Shown: positions 1 to 7,994 of the stretch, piece after piece
How positions within the stretch are numbered: the first letter of the stretch is position 1
How the letters are laid out: each line of letters opens with the position of its first letter
From: JBLNBQ01 sp050260095
GTDB taxonomy: Bacteria; Bacillota; UBA5301; DYFA01
Assembly (NCBI GenBank): GCA_050260095.1
Contig: JBLNBQ010000194.1
Coordinates: forward strand, 1 to 29,574
Direction of reading: 5' to 3'
Length of the DNA stretch: 29,574 bases
Notes under the pieces: model-generated
Databases searched by the model: none
What the model saw: the letters and a program-made list of their open reading frames with translations, nothing else
What the model was told of the DNA's origin: nothing
Made by a program: the position numbers and the translations under genes

Positions 1-4
1 TTAG

Positions 5-29
5 TTAGGCAACCTATTTACTTGCCTAA
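5..29. promoter_or_regulatory. inverted repeat, candidate metalloregulator operator
   Basis: TTAGGCAA (5-12) and TTGCCTAA (22-29) form a perfect 8-bp inverted repeat with a 9-base centre. A compact dyad, TAGG-CAA-CCTA, is nested at 6-16. The TTAGG/CCTAA half-sites resemble those of DtxR/IdeR-type iron or manganese repressors. The repeat starts at the -10 of the leftward promoter and covers its expected start point, the usual place for a repressor. The regulator family is inferred from half-site similarity only. Confidence 0.55.
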
Positions 30-57
30 GTATATGGCGCCACGCCCTTGGTGTCAA
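29..57 (-). promoter_or_regulatory. strong sigma-A-type promoter reading left out of the window
   Basis: On the minus strand a perfect -35 TTGACA (57-52) is followed after 17 bases by the -10 TATACT (34-29). The start point should lie near position 22 and the transcript leaves the window to the left. The promoter lies downstream of the DUF1537 kinase gene (stop at 92) and so serves an unseen gene. It overlaps the dyad at 5-29, which suggests repression. Confidence 0.75.
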
Positions 58-60
58 TGG

Positions 61-90
61 CCCACCAGAAGGGCCAGCGCGGCGGGCCTT
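61..90 (-). terminator. hairpin downstream of the kinase gene
   Basis: Just after the kinase stop codon the minus strand can pair GGCCCGCC with GGTGGGCC (8 pairs, one of them G-U). No T-run follows, so this is at best a weak intrinsic terminator. It separates the kinase gene from the leftward promoter. Confidence 0.35.
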
Positions 91-91
91 T

Positions 92-1393
92 CTATTGCAG
101 TTCGCCAGCGGCCAGCGCCAGGATGCCGGGCCCGCCGCACGCGCCGCCCTTGGTGACAACGCGCAGCCCCGGATACCGCCCGCCTAAGCAGCGCCCCAGG
201 GCCACGGCAGGGTCAAGTTCGCGTTCGATTTCGATTCCCTGCACGCCAAGTTCGCCGCAGACGGCCTTCGCCGTGTCGCCACCGGTGAGGACGAGGCCGG
301 CGACCGGGAGCGCCCCACCGAGCATAACGAGGACTTCGGCGGCCATCCGCCCCATAGCGAGCGTCAGCCGGCGGCTAGCCTCCGGCTGCTGCACGACGGG
401 CGAACTCAGCGACAGGTAGAGCACGGTGTGCTGACCCGCGGCGAGGGCGGCCGCGGCCTGACGGGCGGCCGCCCGTTCGAGTTCGGCACCGCCGTCGGCG
501 AGCAAGTCCAGGGCTTCGACGGGCACGACCGTGGCGCCGCCCTCCCGGAAAGCCTCGATCTGGGCCGCCGTAGTCCGCGAGCGGGTGCCGGCCACGACGA
601 AGAGCGGCCGGAAAGAGGTTCCGCCAGAGGGCGGACCGGGGAGAACAGCCGGGGCAAGCGAACCGCCGGACGCCTTGCCAAGCGCGCCACCCAGCGAGCC
701 GCTGCCCCGCTCCGCCAGCGCCCGCGCCAGTCCGGCCGACCCGCAGCCAAGCAGGGTCTCGTCACGCCAGAGCAGCTCGGCCAAGAGTTCTAGGTGAGCG
801 TCGGTGGTAGCGTCACAGGCGATGACTTGCACGCCGCTCGCCTTGAGGCTCGCCACCTCGGTGGCGAGGGCTGGGAGCCCCTCGTGCAGTATGGAGAGGT
901 CGACCCGCCCGACCCGCCGCCGGCAGCTCTGTGCGAGCAGCATCGGCAAGCGCGATTCGGCGACCGGCGTAACCGGGTCCCGGGCCACCTCGCTCTCCGC
1001 CACGGGAACCTGATGCAGCAGATGATACCCACCGGCGGTGATCCGCCCGTTGGCCGGGAAAGCCGGCGCCACGAGGGCCGCCTCGACTCCCAGGACGTCC
1101 ATCACCGCCTCCAGCTCCGGGCCGAGGTGGCCCCGCAGCGTCGAGTCGACCTTCTTGTAGAACCGGGTGGCTCCGAGCGTCCGCACCAGCCGCGCCCCCG
1201 CCGCCGCCGCCGCTGCGGCCGCCCTCGGGTCGGCCCGGCGGCTGTCGGTGTCGAGCGCGACTACCCCGACCGTGGCGGGCATGTCGAGGGGGCCGAAGGC
1301 GACGACGCTGATCACCCCCCGGCCCGCGAACTGAGCGCTGGTATCGTTGGCGCCGGTCAGGTCATCGGCGATGATGCCTAGCCGCTCCGCCAT
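92..1393 (-). CDS. four-carbon acid sugar kinase family protein (DUF1537)
   Basis: The 433-residue protein matches the DUF1537 family, ATP-dependent kinases of four-carbon sugar acids such as erythronate, threonate and their 3-oxo forms. Visible marks are the N-terminal IIADDLTGANDT (residues 7-18), the second-domain start FVVAGTRSRTT, LTGGDTA near residues 370-375 and the C-terminal VVTKGGACG near 412-420, the family's nucleotide-binding region. The ATG has a GGGAGG ribosome site 9 bases upstream. Family members usually sit beside a dehydrogenase (DenD/PdxA-like), an isomerase or aldolase and a transporter, but none is present here, so substrate and pathway cannot be read from context. The C-terminal glycine motif is slightly divergent from the common TKAGGFG. 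The substrate is unknown. Confidence 0.85.
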   Translation of the reverse strand: MAERLGIIADDLTGANDTSAQFAGRGVISVVAFGPLDMPATVGVVALDTDSRRADPRAAAAAAAAGARLVRTLGATRFYKKVDSTLRGHLGPELEAVMDVLGVEAALVAPAFPANGRITAGGYHLLHQVPVAESEVARDPVTPVAESRLPMLLAQSCRRRVGRVDLSILHEGLPALATEVASLKASGVQVIACDATTDAHLELLAELLWRDETLLGCGSAGLARALAERGSGSLGGALGKASGGSLAPAVLPGPPSGGTSFRPLFVVAGTRSRTTAAQIEAFREGGATVVPVEALDLLADGGAELERAAARQAAAALAAGQHTVLYLSLSSPVVQQPEASRRLTLAMGRMAAEVLVMLGGALPVAGLVLTGGDTAKAVCGELGVQGIEIERELDPAVALGRCLGGRYPGLRVVTKGGACGGPGILALAAGELQ

Positions 1394-1570
1394 CAGTACC
1401 CGCCTCCCGTCCCCGGGCAGACTCCACGGCCAGGCCGAAGGCGTCCTTGAGCCTCCCCGGATCTGACTTGGGACCTCGGTTTACCCCGCAAGAGCAACGC
1501 TGTCCGACGACAGTCGTATGGTGCCCACGTCCCATAGTAGGGACTTTGAGACGACGGCGCGATGTCCTGC

Positions 1571-1610
1571 AAAAAACGCCGGCGATGGTGGGAGAGTCGT
1601 ACGCCGGGCG
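1571..1610 (-). terminator. intrinsic terminator of the KimA-like permease gene
   Basis: On the minus strand CGCCCGGCG (1610-1602) pairs with CGCCGGCG (1584-1577), with one bulged C and a 17-base loop. Six T follow directly (1576-1571). It lies 29 bases past the permease stop codon. The remaining 1394-1570 leader of the kinase gene holds two 5-bp inverted repeats (1500-1513 and 1529-1544) and no convincing promoter. Confidence 0.7.
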
Positions 1611-1638
1611 CTGGACGGCAACCGCCGTCAAGCTTGCC

Positions 1639-3558
1639 TCAGGAAGAGGCCAGGCCCTTCTCTCGTTGAAGCCCGCCGCTGACCTGCCGCAGGACCTCGT
1701 TATCCCCTTTGAGCTGCAGCGGCATGACCGCCACCACGATGTGCTTGCGCTTGAGCAGGTCGCGCTCGATGAAGAACCGCGTCTGGTTGTGCAGGACGAT
1801 GTGCCACCAGGTACGCACCGAAAACTGCGGCAACACGACGGTGATCATGTCGCCCTTCTTGTATTCGTGCTCCTCGTAGGAGGCGATGAAATCGAGCAAG
1901 GGCTCGATCACTTTCCGGTACGGCGAGTAGTGGATGACCAGCTGCACGTCGGTGTTGAGGTGGCTCCACTTCTCTTTGAGGCGCTCCACCCCTTCCGGGT
2001 TGGTTGCCACGTGGAAGGCGACCACGTGGTCGGAGACGGTCCGCGCGTAGCGGAGCGCCCGGATGCTGGCCTTGTTGATGCTTTCCAGCGGCACGATCAC
2101 GTGGTTGCGGTAGGTCTGGCCGGAAAGGTCGATGCTCGAAAGTTCCTCGACTGGAAGCCGCAGTTGCTGGGCGACCGCCGCGTAGTGCCGCTTGATCTTC
2201 AGGAACGCCGTCATGAAGAGCGGCACCAAGATGACCACGACCCAGGCCCCGTGCACGAACTTGGAGACACCGATGATCACTGCCGTGACGAGGGTGATGG
2301 CCGCGCCAAGGCCATTGATCAGGGCCTTATGCCGCCACCCCTCCTCCCTGGTGCGCAGCCACTTCACGGTCATGCCAAGCTGGGAGAGGGTGAAGGAGGT
2401 AAAGACACCCACGGCGTAGAGCGGCAGCAGCCGGTGAGTGTCGCCGCCGAACACTACGATCAGCCCGCCGGCCAGCAGAGTGAGGAGAATGATGCCATTC
2501 GAGTAGCTGAGGCGCTCACCCCGGTGCGACAGCTGCCGGGGAGCGAAGCCATCCCGGGCCATGACCGAGAGCAGCATCGGGAAGTCGGCGTACGCCGTGT
2601 TGGCAGCCAGGAACAGGATGAGCGCCGTGGTGAACTGGAGGACGTAATACATCGGACCGCGGCCGAAGACGAGGGCGGCGATCTGCGACAGGAGCGTCTC
2701 CCCGTGGAGGGGCACGGTGAGGTACTTCTTCAGCAGGCTCGCCAAAATCGATGTCCCACCGAAGATGGCGAGTACGACGAAGGAGAGCAGGAGGAGGACT
2801 CTCCGCGCGTGGACGGGAGCCGGCTCTTTGAAGTTGGGGACCGCGTTGCTGACCGCCTCGACGCCGGTCAAGGCTGTACACCCGGAGGCGAAGGCCTTGA
2901 GGATTAGGAAGAGGCTGACCGGCGCGACCCCCGCTGCGGCCTGCGCCGCCGGCGCCGCGGCCGGGACTTGTCCGAGGAACTTGAACTTCACGATGCCCGT
3001 AACGATCATGATGAGCGCGGAAAAGATGAACGCGTACGTGGGAACGCCGAAGATGCGTGCCGACTCCCTGATCCCCCGCATGTTTCCGATGAAGATCAGA
3101 AGCAGCAGGAGAAGGCAGATCTCGACTTTGAACGGCAGGAAAAAAGCGAAGGCGGACGTAATGGCCGCCGTGCCGGCCGAGATGCTTACGGCCGCCGTCA
3201 GGACGTAGTCGATGGCGAGGGATGCCCCGGCCGCGACTCCGGCGTAGACCCCCAGGTTGTCCGAGGCCACGATATAGGAACCCCCGCCGTTGGGGTAACT
3301 GGTGATGGTCTGGCGGTACGAAAAGGTCAAGATGAGCAACAGGGCGACGATGGCGCCGGAGATGCCGAGCATGTACCGGTATGAGAGCAAGCCGAGGGCC
3401 GGAACCAGAACCAGAAGGATCTCCTCGACCGCGTAGGCCACCGAAGAGACCGCATCGCTGGAGAGGATGGGAAGGCCCCAGAAAACGCTGTACTTCTCGT
3501 GGTGCAGAGCATCGTTGGTCAACGGTTGGCCGAACAAGGCTCGCTTCAGGAAGCCCAT
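1639..3558 (-). CDS. KimA-like APC-family permease (potassium or amino acid uptake)
   Basis: The product is a 639-residue polytopic membrane protein with about 12 hydrophobic segments in the first 480 residues and a soluble C-terminal domain of about 160. The N-terminus, with LSSDAVSSVAYAVEEIL and later SYPNGGGSYIV, NLGVYAGVAAGASLAIDYVLT and VSNAVPNFKEP, follows the APC-superfamily branch of B. subtilis KimA, a high-affinity potassium importer inhibited by c-di-AMP. Many homologues are simply annotated as amino acid permeases. ATG 3558 is chosen because AGGAGG lies 7 bases upstream; the frame is open 52 codons further but without family similarity. A weak promoter may lie at 3663-3637 (TTGCAG, 15 bases, TGTAAT). 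I looked for the conserved c-di-AMP (ydaO) riboswitch motifs upstream and did not find them. The substrate is uncertain. Confidence 0.85.
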   Translation of the reverse strand: MGFLKRALFGQPLTNDALHHEKYSVFWGLPILSSDAVSSVAYAVEEILLVLVPALGLLSYRYMLGISGAIVALLLILTFSYRQTITSYPNGGGSYIVASDNLGVYAGVAAGASLAIDYVLTAAVSISAGTAAITSAFAFFLPFKVEICLLLLLLIFIGNMRGIRESARIFGVPTYAFIFSALIMIVTGIVKFKFLGQVPAAAPAAQAAAGVAPVSLFLILKAFASGCTALTGVEAVSNAVPNFKEPAPVHARRVLLLLSFVVLAIFGGTSILASLLKKYLTVPLHGETLLSQIAALVFGRGPMYYVLQFTTALILFLAANTAYADFPMLLSVMARDGFAPRQLSHRGERLSYSNGIILLTLLAGGLIVVFGGDTHRLLPLYAVGVFTSFTLSQLGMTVKWLRTREEGWRHKALINGLGAAITLVTAVIIGVSKFVHGAWVVVILVPLFMTAFLKIKRHYAAVAQQLRLPVEELSSIDLSGQTYRNHVIVPLESINKASIRALRYARTVSDHVVAFHVATNPEGVERLKEKWSHLNTDVQLVIHYSPYRKVIEPLLDFIASYEEHEYKKGDMITVVLPQFSVRTWWHIVLHNQTRFFIERDLLKRKHIVVAVMPLQLKGDNEVLRQVSGGLQREKGLASS

Positions 3559-3673
3559 GGTGCCCCTCCTCGCGCCTAGCCCGCCGCCAGGCCGGCGCCG
3601 CATGGTGCCACTCGTGTTTCGTCCAATGCTCTCAACATTACACCGAAGCCCCGCGGCCTGCAAGTTAGGAACT

Positions 3674-3780
3674 GGAAGGACTGGAGCGAAACGTAAGCCG
3701 GGCGAGCGAGCCATGCCCTATCTTTGCAGAGGGGGCGACCCTCCGGGGACATTGGCGCATATGGTAGTGAGGCACCTTCC
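3674..3780. other. possible structured element between divergent genes
   Basis: The gap between the permease and LysM genes contains GGAAGG (3674-3679) complementary to CCTTCC (3775-3780). These enclose a small GGC/GCC hairpin (3701-3712) and a perfect GAGGG/CCCTC hairpin with a 5-base loop (3729-3743). It could be a three-way-junction leader RNA of the LysM gene or a chance fold in GC-rich DNA. No known riboswitch signature was recognised on either strand. Confidence 0.2.
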
Positions 3781-3806
3781 GGCGGACAGGTGGCCGAGAT
3801 GGGAGC

Positions 3807-4583
3807 GTGATGCTTATGTCGACGACACCCCCGCAGGTCTGTCCCGCGGGCTCCGTCCCCTACACCGTGAAACGGGGGGACACCCTCTACCTAATCGCTC
3901 AGCGCCTGGGCACAACGGTCGACGCCTTGACGAACCTCAACCCCAAGATCAATCCGGCAGTCCTGCAGATCGGCCAAGTGCTCTGCATTCCGGGGACGGC
4001 CCCGCCGCCCGCCTGCACGGGCACCCTCTACACCATCCAGCCCGGCGACACGTTCTTCGGTCTCGCCGCCCGGTACGGCACGACGATCGAGAGCCTGCAG
4101 AGCGCCAACCCCGGCGTCGATCCCAGTCGTCTGCAGGTAGGTCAAACCATTTGCATCCCGGTCGCCACGCCCACGGTAGTCGGGACGCCCTGCGTCGCCC
4201 TGCTGGCTGCGGTGACCACCAACCTGCCGCCAATCTCCGAGATTCCGGTGGGAGCGCTCGTGATCAGGCCACCCGCCATGAGCACCCGGGTCTACACAAT
4301 GGTCGCCGAAGCGCTGCCCCAGCCCTCGGCGGTGGGCAACTACGACGGTTACGCCGGCGTCCTGGCGCTCTACAACCCGGATACCGGCCGGCGCGAGACA
4401 GTGAGCCTGATGCTCTCGCCCTCCACCCCGTCGGGCCAGTACACCGTCTGGGCCGGCAGCATCCTGGCCAGCATCCTTCCCACCGTGGGGGATGTCGCCG
4501 AGGTGCGCCCGATCAACCGGGCCGCCGGCGGGACGCTGGGACCGGCCTTGCTGCGCGGCGATCTCGCGAACTGCCGCGCCTGA
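3807..4583 (+). CDS. protein with two LysM domains and no signal peptide
   Basis: The 258-residue product has two LysM domains: residues about 18-62 (YTVKRGDTLYLIAQRLG ... GQVLCIP) and about 73-117 (YTIQPGDTFFGLAARYG ... GQTICIP). LysM binds N-acetylglucosamine in peptidoglycan or chitin. About 130 further residues match nothing I recognise. There is no hydrophobic signal sequence, as in the spore-coat LysM proteins SafA and YaaH, so a spore or mother-cell role is possible but inferred. Several cysteines flank the domains. The start is ambiguous: GTG 3807, ATG 3810 and ATG 3816 all follow GGGAG (3801-3805), with spacings of 1, 4 and 10 bases. The gene is monocistronic, divergent from the permease and followed by a hairpin. 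Confidence 0.8.
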   Translation: MMLMSTTPPQVCPAGSVPYTVKRGDTLYLIAQRLGTTVDALTNLNPKINPAVLQIGQVLCIPGTAPPPACTGTLYTIQPGDTFFGLAARYGTTIESLQSANPGVDPSRLQVGQTICIPVATPTVVGTPCVALLAAVTTNLPPISEIPVGALVIRPPAMSTRVYTMVAEALPQPSAVGNYDGYAGVLALYNPDTGRRETVSLMLSPSTPSGQYTVWAGSILASILPTVGDVAEVRPINRAAGGTLGPALLRGDLANCRA

Positions 4584-4608
4584 ACGGCGCTGAAGCGCCG
4601 CGCAAAGA

Positions 4609-4642
4609 CTGCGGGCCGAAGGCTGCTCCCTCCGGCCCGCAG
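4609..4642 (+). terminator. hairpin terminator after the LysM gene
   Basis: CTGCGGGCCG (4609-4618) pairs perfectly with CGGCCCGCAG (4633-4642) across a 14-base loop, then CGTTTCTCT follows. The stem is strong but the T-run poor. It starts 26 bases past the LysM stop. Confidence 0.55.
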
Positions 4643-4683
4643 CGTTTCTCTGCCTGGTTTCCCTGGGCCGGCTGCCTGGCTTC

Positions 4684-4717
4684 GCCGATGCCAAAGACTT
4701 CCCTGCTTGGCATCGGC
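4684..4717. repeat. 11-bp perfect inverted repeat (hairpin)
   Basis: GCCGATGCCAA (4684-4694) and TTGGCATCGGC (4707-4717) pair perfectly across a 12-base loop, 73 bases before the binding-protein start. No T-run follows. It could be a second terminator for the LysM gene, an operator or an mRNA-stabilising hairpin. Confidence 0.5.
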
Positions 4718-4789
4718 CTGGGTATAGCACGACCCCCTCATGGGAGACTATGCTACGGATCCCAAGAATAAGTGTGAGAGGTGGTTTGG

Positions 4790-5908
4790 ATGCGCAAGTT
4801 CTTTCTCCTGGCGTTGGCCGCAGCGCTGCTCCTGAGCGTGCCCGCGCTGGCCGCCGAACCCATCCGGATCGGGGCCCTGGCCGCCCTGACCGGCGGGGCG
4901 TCGATGCAAGGGAATCAGGCCCGGGAAGGCGCCACGATGGCCATGGAGGACCTCAACGCCCGGGGCGGCATCCTAGGGCGCAAGGTTCAGGTCTTCGTCG
5001 AAGACTCGCAGGGCGTGCCGACCGCCGCAGTCAACGCCTTCCGCAAGTTGGTCGACGAAACGGGGGTCTGCGCGGTCATCGGCGACCATCAGTCCACCGC
5101 GGTATTGGCCTTCAAGCCGCTGGCCATCCAGATGGGCATCCCGGTCCTTGCCACCGGTTCGGCGATGGCGATCACCGAAGACGCCAACCCGTGGATTTTC
5201 CGCGTCCGCGAGTACGACCAGTTGGCAGCGAACGCCCTGGTGAACGCGGCCGTCAAAGCGGGCCACAAGAAGATCGCCATCTTCCACAACACCGACCAGT
5301 TCGGAGTCGGCGGCAAGACCAACATCATCGCCGCTCTGAAGCGCAACGGACTCGCTCCGGTGGCGAGCGAGGGACATAACACCGGCGACAAGGACTTCAC
5401 GGCCCAACTCCTCAACATCAAGAAGAGCGGCGCCGACGCGGTCATCGTCTTCACGCACAATGAAGAGCAGGGCCTCATCACCCGCCAAGTCAACCAGCTG
5501 ATCCCCGACGTCGCCTACTACGGCTCGATGGCGCTCTCCCAGACCTCCACCATCAACATGGCGCAGGGCGCCGCCGAGGGCAAGTTCTCGGCCACCCCTT
5601 ATGTGGCGAGCAACCCCGACCCTGAGGTCCAGAAGTTCGCCAAGCGCTACGCCGCCAGGTTCGGCCACGCGCCGGAACTCTTCTCCGTCCTCTACTACGA
5701 CTCCGTCATGATGGTCGCCCGCGCCATCGAGATGGGCAAGTCGGACAAGCCGGAGGCAGTCCGCGACAACCTGCACAAGATCAAGAAGTTCCCGGGCGTC
5801 TCGGGCCTCGACTACACCTTCAACGAGAAGGGCGAAGCCGTGGCTGAGATCTTCATCGTGAAGATCACCGGCGGTGAACCCAAGGTCGTCTTCAAAATCG
5901 AAGGCTGA
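4790..5908 (+). CDS. branched-chain amino acid ABC transporter substrate-binding protein (LivJ-like)
   Basis: The 372-residue protein has a clear signal peptide (MRKFF, a leucine/alanine core, cleavage after ALA near residue 21) followed by IRIGALAALTGG, the standard start of the Peripla_BP_6 (LivJ) fold. Inside are QGNQAREGATMAMEDLNARGG, VIGDHQSTAVLA and a receptor-type second lobe. It should bind an amino acid, or in related proteins an amide, urea or aromatic acid, outside the membrane and pass it to a LivHMGF importer. No permease or ATPase gene is adjacent, so the partner is encoded elsewhere. ATG 4790 is chosen over in-frame GTG 4781 because GAGGTGG lies 6 bases upstream and the signal peptide begins here. 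A possible -10, TATGCT, lies at 4749-4754. The ligand is unknown. Confidence 0.85.
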   Translation: MRKFFLLALAAALLLSVPALAAEPIRIGALAALTGGASMQGNQAREGATMAMEDLNARGGILGRKVQVFVEDSQGVPTAAVNAFRKLVDETGVCAVIGDHQSTAVLAFKPLAIQMGIPVLATGSAMAITEDANPWIFRVREYDQLAANALVNAAVKAGHKKIAIFHNTDQFGVGGKTNIIAALKRNGLAPVASEGHNTGDKDFTAQLLNIKKSGADAVIVFTHNEEQGLITRQVNQLIPDVAYYGSMALSQTSTINMAQGAAEGKFSATPYVASNPDPEVQKFAKRYAARFGHAPELFSVLYYDSVMMVARAIEMGKSDKPEAVRDNLHKIKKFPGVSGLDYTFNEKGEAVAEIFIVKITGGEPKVVFKIEG

Positions 5909-5928
5909 GCGAAGGCCAGCCGGCCTGG

Positions 5929-5960
5929 GGCCCCGGGACCGCTGTGGCGGCTCCGGGGCC
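5929..5960. terminator. bidirectional hairpin between convergent genes
   Basis: GGCCCCGG (5929-5936) pairs with CCGGGGCC (5953-5960), 20 bases after the binding-protein stop and 25 bases after the end of the convergent propeller gene. It lacks a T-run in both directions. Confidence 0.45.
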
Positions 5961-5985
5961 TCCTAGGCGCCGGCTCTTCTTCGGC

Positions 5986-6819
5986 TCAGGGCACGTCAAC
6001 GAGCTTCGCGACGGTCACTTCGCGCTTGGCGCGGATGATTCCGTACAGGATTCCCTGCGTGGTGCTGCGATCCCAGGCGATGCCCTGCCCGCGGATGTCC
6101 ATCGGTATGGTGTCCACCCATTCGAGGATGGAACCGGCTTCCGGCAGCTTCACGACGTAAACCTCCGCTGGGTCGTGTCCCGAAAGGTACAGGCGGCCGT
6201 CGGAACCCCAGGAGCCGCCGGAGTTGCTCATATTCTCAAACTTGGCCAGCAGCTTGGCCGGCAGGACCCAAGCCTCCTGCGGCTGCCAGTTGTCGTCGAA
6301 CTTGATGATGGTGGTGCTGGCAACCCCGCCATAAGGGATCGGATAGGAGGACTGCAGCAGGTTATAGTTGGCGAACCCGGCCCACCAGAACCCGTTGTAG
6401 CGGTCGAGCCAGGTTAGCGAACCCCAGTGGATGCCAAAACTATGGGTGGCGATGTGCTTCATGGTCTTTGTGTCCCAAACCTCGACGGAACTGGTCATCG
6501 GCCAGTCGGGATAGTTCGAGTGAGCGCAGTAGAGTTTCCCGTCAAGCACCATGCCGCCGTCGAGGTGCAACACCGGGCCGCCCTTGGTTCCTTGCCACTT
6601 GTCGACCAGCTTGCCCGTCTGCTTGTCGTACTTGGCGATAGCATAGTTGTCTACCGCATAGAAGTACTGGTCGTCCACCGCGATGCCCTGATTGGCTTCT
6701 GATGCCGGGAACGAGGCGATTGTCTGGAACACCTGTTTGGCGCTGACCGGAAGGGGAAGCATGAGCACGAGCAGCATAAGTCCACTCAAGACCAGCCACT
6801 AGGTTTTCAATGCTGTCAT
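5986..6819 (-). CDS. secreted propeller-like protein with an in-frame amber codon in the signal peptide
   Basis: The intact frame (6789-5986) encodes about 267 residues with repeated strand patterns such as FYAVDNYAIAKYDKQTGK, GKLYCAHSNYPDW and VEVWDTKTMKHIATHS, suggesting a beta-propeller of unknown function. Reading back from TTG 6789, the frame continues through a TAG at 6801-6799 to ATG 6819. This gives MTALKT-stop-WLVLSG followed by the hydrophobic core and VSA/K, a complete signal peptide with its positive charge if the amber codon is ignored. AGG lies 7 bases before ATG 6819. Either the gene is inactivated by a nonsense mutation, or a start at TTG 6789 or ATG 6777 gives a leader without a charged N-region. 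It is last in the import operon, 119 bases after ATPase 2, and may be an accessory ligand-binding or surface protein. Confidence 0.6.
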
Positions 6820-6877
6820 CTCCCTACCTAGAATGTCCGGAAGAGGAATACCCTGGACAAACCGCGCCGACCATGTT

Positions 6878-6920
6878 GAGCCGTGGCTCTGCAGCCTCCT
6901 TTCGCGTCAGACTTCGTCTG
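6878..6920 (-). other. two small hairpins between ATPase 2 and the propeller gene
   Basis: CAGAC/GTCTG with a 3-base loop (6908-6920) and GAGCC/GGCTC with a 2-base loop (6878-6889) lie in the gap between the ATPase stop (6939) and the propeller start. Neither has a T-run, so they may attenuate or process the operon mRNA rather than end it. Confidence 0.3.
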
Positions 6921-6938
6921 GGACTCCACCACGCCCCC

Positions 6939-7991
6939 TCACCGTTCGTACCAGAGCAACCGGTTGAATCTGAGGTGGCAGGTGGCGCCCTCCGGCAGAA
7001 CGCCGGTGCGGCGCTGCTTCTGCACCCGCAGTTCGGTCTGCCCGACCACGATGCGGTAATCCACCAGCTCGCCGAGGTAGGTCGCCCGCTTCACCAGCGC
7101 GGTCACGCCGCCTTCCGCCACGAACTCGATTTCCGACGGTCGGAAGGCCACCGTCACCCGTCGGTCGCATACGTGGGCGGGAATCTCCTCGCTGAGCGGT
7201 CCCGCCTCGGCCGCCCCCTCCACATACACCTTCCCGCCTTCGATCTCGGCCGGGATGAAGTTGGAAACGCCGATGAAGCTGAAGACGAACTTGTTGGCCG
7301 GATTGTTGTAGATGTTGAGCGGCGTGTCGACCTGCTGGACGACGCCGTCCTTCATCACCAGCATCCGGTCGGACAACGCCATGGCCTCGCCTTGGTCGTG
7401 GGTGACGAAGATGATGGTAAAGCCGAGCTTTCTCTGGAGTTCCTTGATCTCGAACCGCATCTCTTCCCGAAGCTTCGGGTCGAGGTTGGAAAGCGGCTCG
7501 TCGAGGAGCATCACCGTCGGATTCAAGGCGATGGCCCGGGCCAGGGCGATGCGCTGCTGCTGTCCACCGGAGAGTTCCTGCGGGAAGCTTCGTTCGAAGT
7601 TGAGCAGCCCCGTGTAGCTCAAAGCCTTGCGGGTCCGCTCGGCCACCTCGGCCTTAGGAAGGCGCTTGACCTGCAGGGGGAAGGCGACGTTGTTGTACAC
7701 GTTTAGGTGCGGCCAGACGGCGAAGGCCTGGAAGACCATGCCGAAGTCGCGCTTCTCGGGCGGCAGGTAGTACTTCTTGAAGCTGGAGGAGATGATCTTG
7801 TCGCCGACCGCGATCTCGCCCTCGTCCAAGTCCTCGAACCCGGCGATCATCCGGAGAGTCGTCGTCTTGCCGCATCCCGACGGTCCCAGGAAAGAGAAAC
7901 ACTCCCCCTGCTCGACCTCGAGGTTCAGGTTGTCGACCGCCACCACTTCGCCGAACCGCTTGGTGACGCCCGTTAGACGCAGGTTGGCCAT
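6939..7991 (-). CDS. ABC transporter ATPase 2 (FbpC/PotA type)
   Basis: The 350-residue ATPase of an importer has Walker A GPSGCGKT (residues 36-43), Q-loop Q88, signature LSGGQ (140-144), Walker B MLLDEP (161-166) and the switch histidine H198. The last 110 residues form a TOBE-type regulatory region, as in the FbpC, PotA and CysA family. It energises the permease encoded directly upstream. Its ATG is 3 bases past the permease stop codon, and GGGAGG sits inside the end of the permease gene, implying coupled translation. It is a close paralogue of ATPase 1 (9719-10813); both share REEMRFEIKELQ after Walker B. Having two distinct ATPases with one fused permease is unusual. Confidence 0.88.
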   Translation of the reverse strand: MANLRLTGVTKRFGEVVAVDNLNLEVEQGECFSFLGPSGCGKTTTLRMIAGFEDLDEGEIAVGDKIISSSFKKYYLPPEKRDFGMVFQAFAVWPHLNVYNNVAFPLQVKRLPKAEVAERTRKALSYTGLLNFERSFPQELSGGQQQRIALARAIALNPTVMLLDEPLSNLDPKLREEMRFEIKELQRKLGFTIIFVTHDQGEAMALSDRMLVMKDGVVQQVDTPLNIYNNPANKFVFSFIGVSNFIPAEIEGGKVYVEGAAEAGPLSEEIPAHVCDRRVTVAFRPSEIEFVAEGGVTALVKRATYLGELVDYRIVVGQTELRVQKQRRTGVLPEGATCHLRFNRLLWYER

Positions 7992-7994
7992 GCG

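Noticed and set aside
1447..2907. Long open frame antisense to the permease
   Set aside because: Shadow frame of GC-rich coding DNA; composition rich in H, D, E and R and no domain. The permease on the other strand has clear motifs and a ribosome site.
3559..3806. c-di-AMP (ydaO) riboswitch before the KimA-like gene
   Set aside because: The conserved core motifs of that riboswitch could not be found on either strand.
6799..6801. Pyrrolysine or general amber recoding, suggested by in-frame TAG here and at 25035-25037
   Set aside because: TAG is also the ordinary stop of several genes here (kinase, ABC permease, unknown 13498 protein), and no pyl genes or PYLIS-like element are seen.
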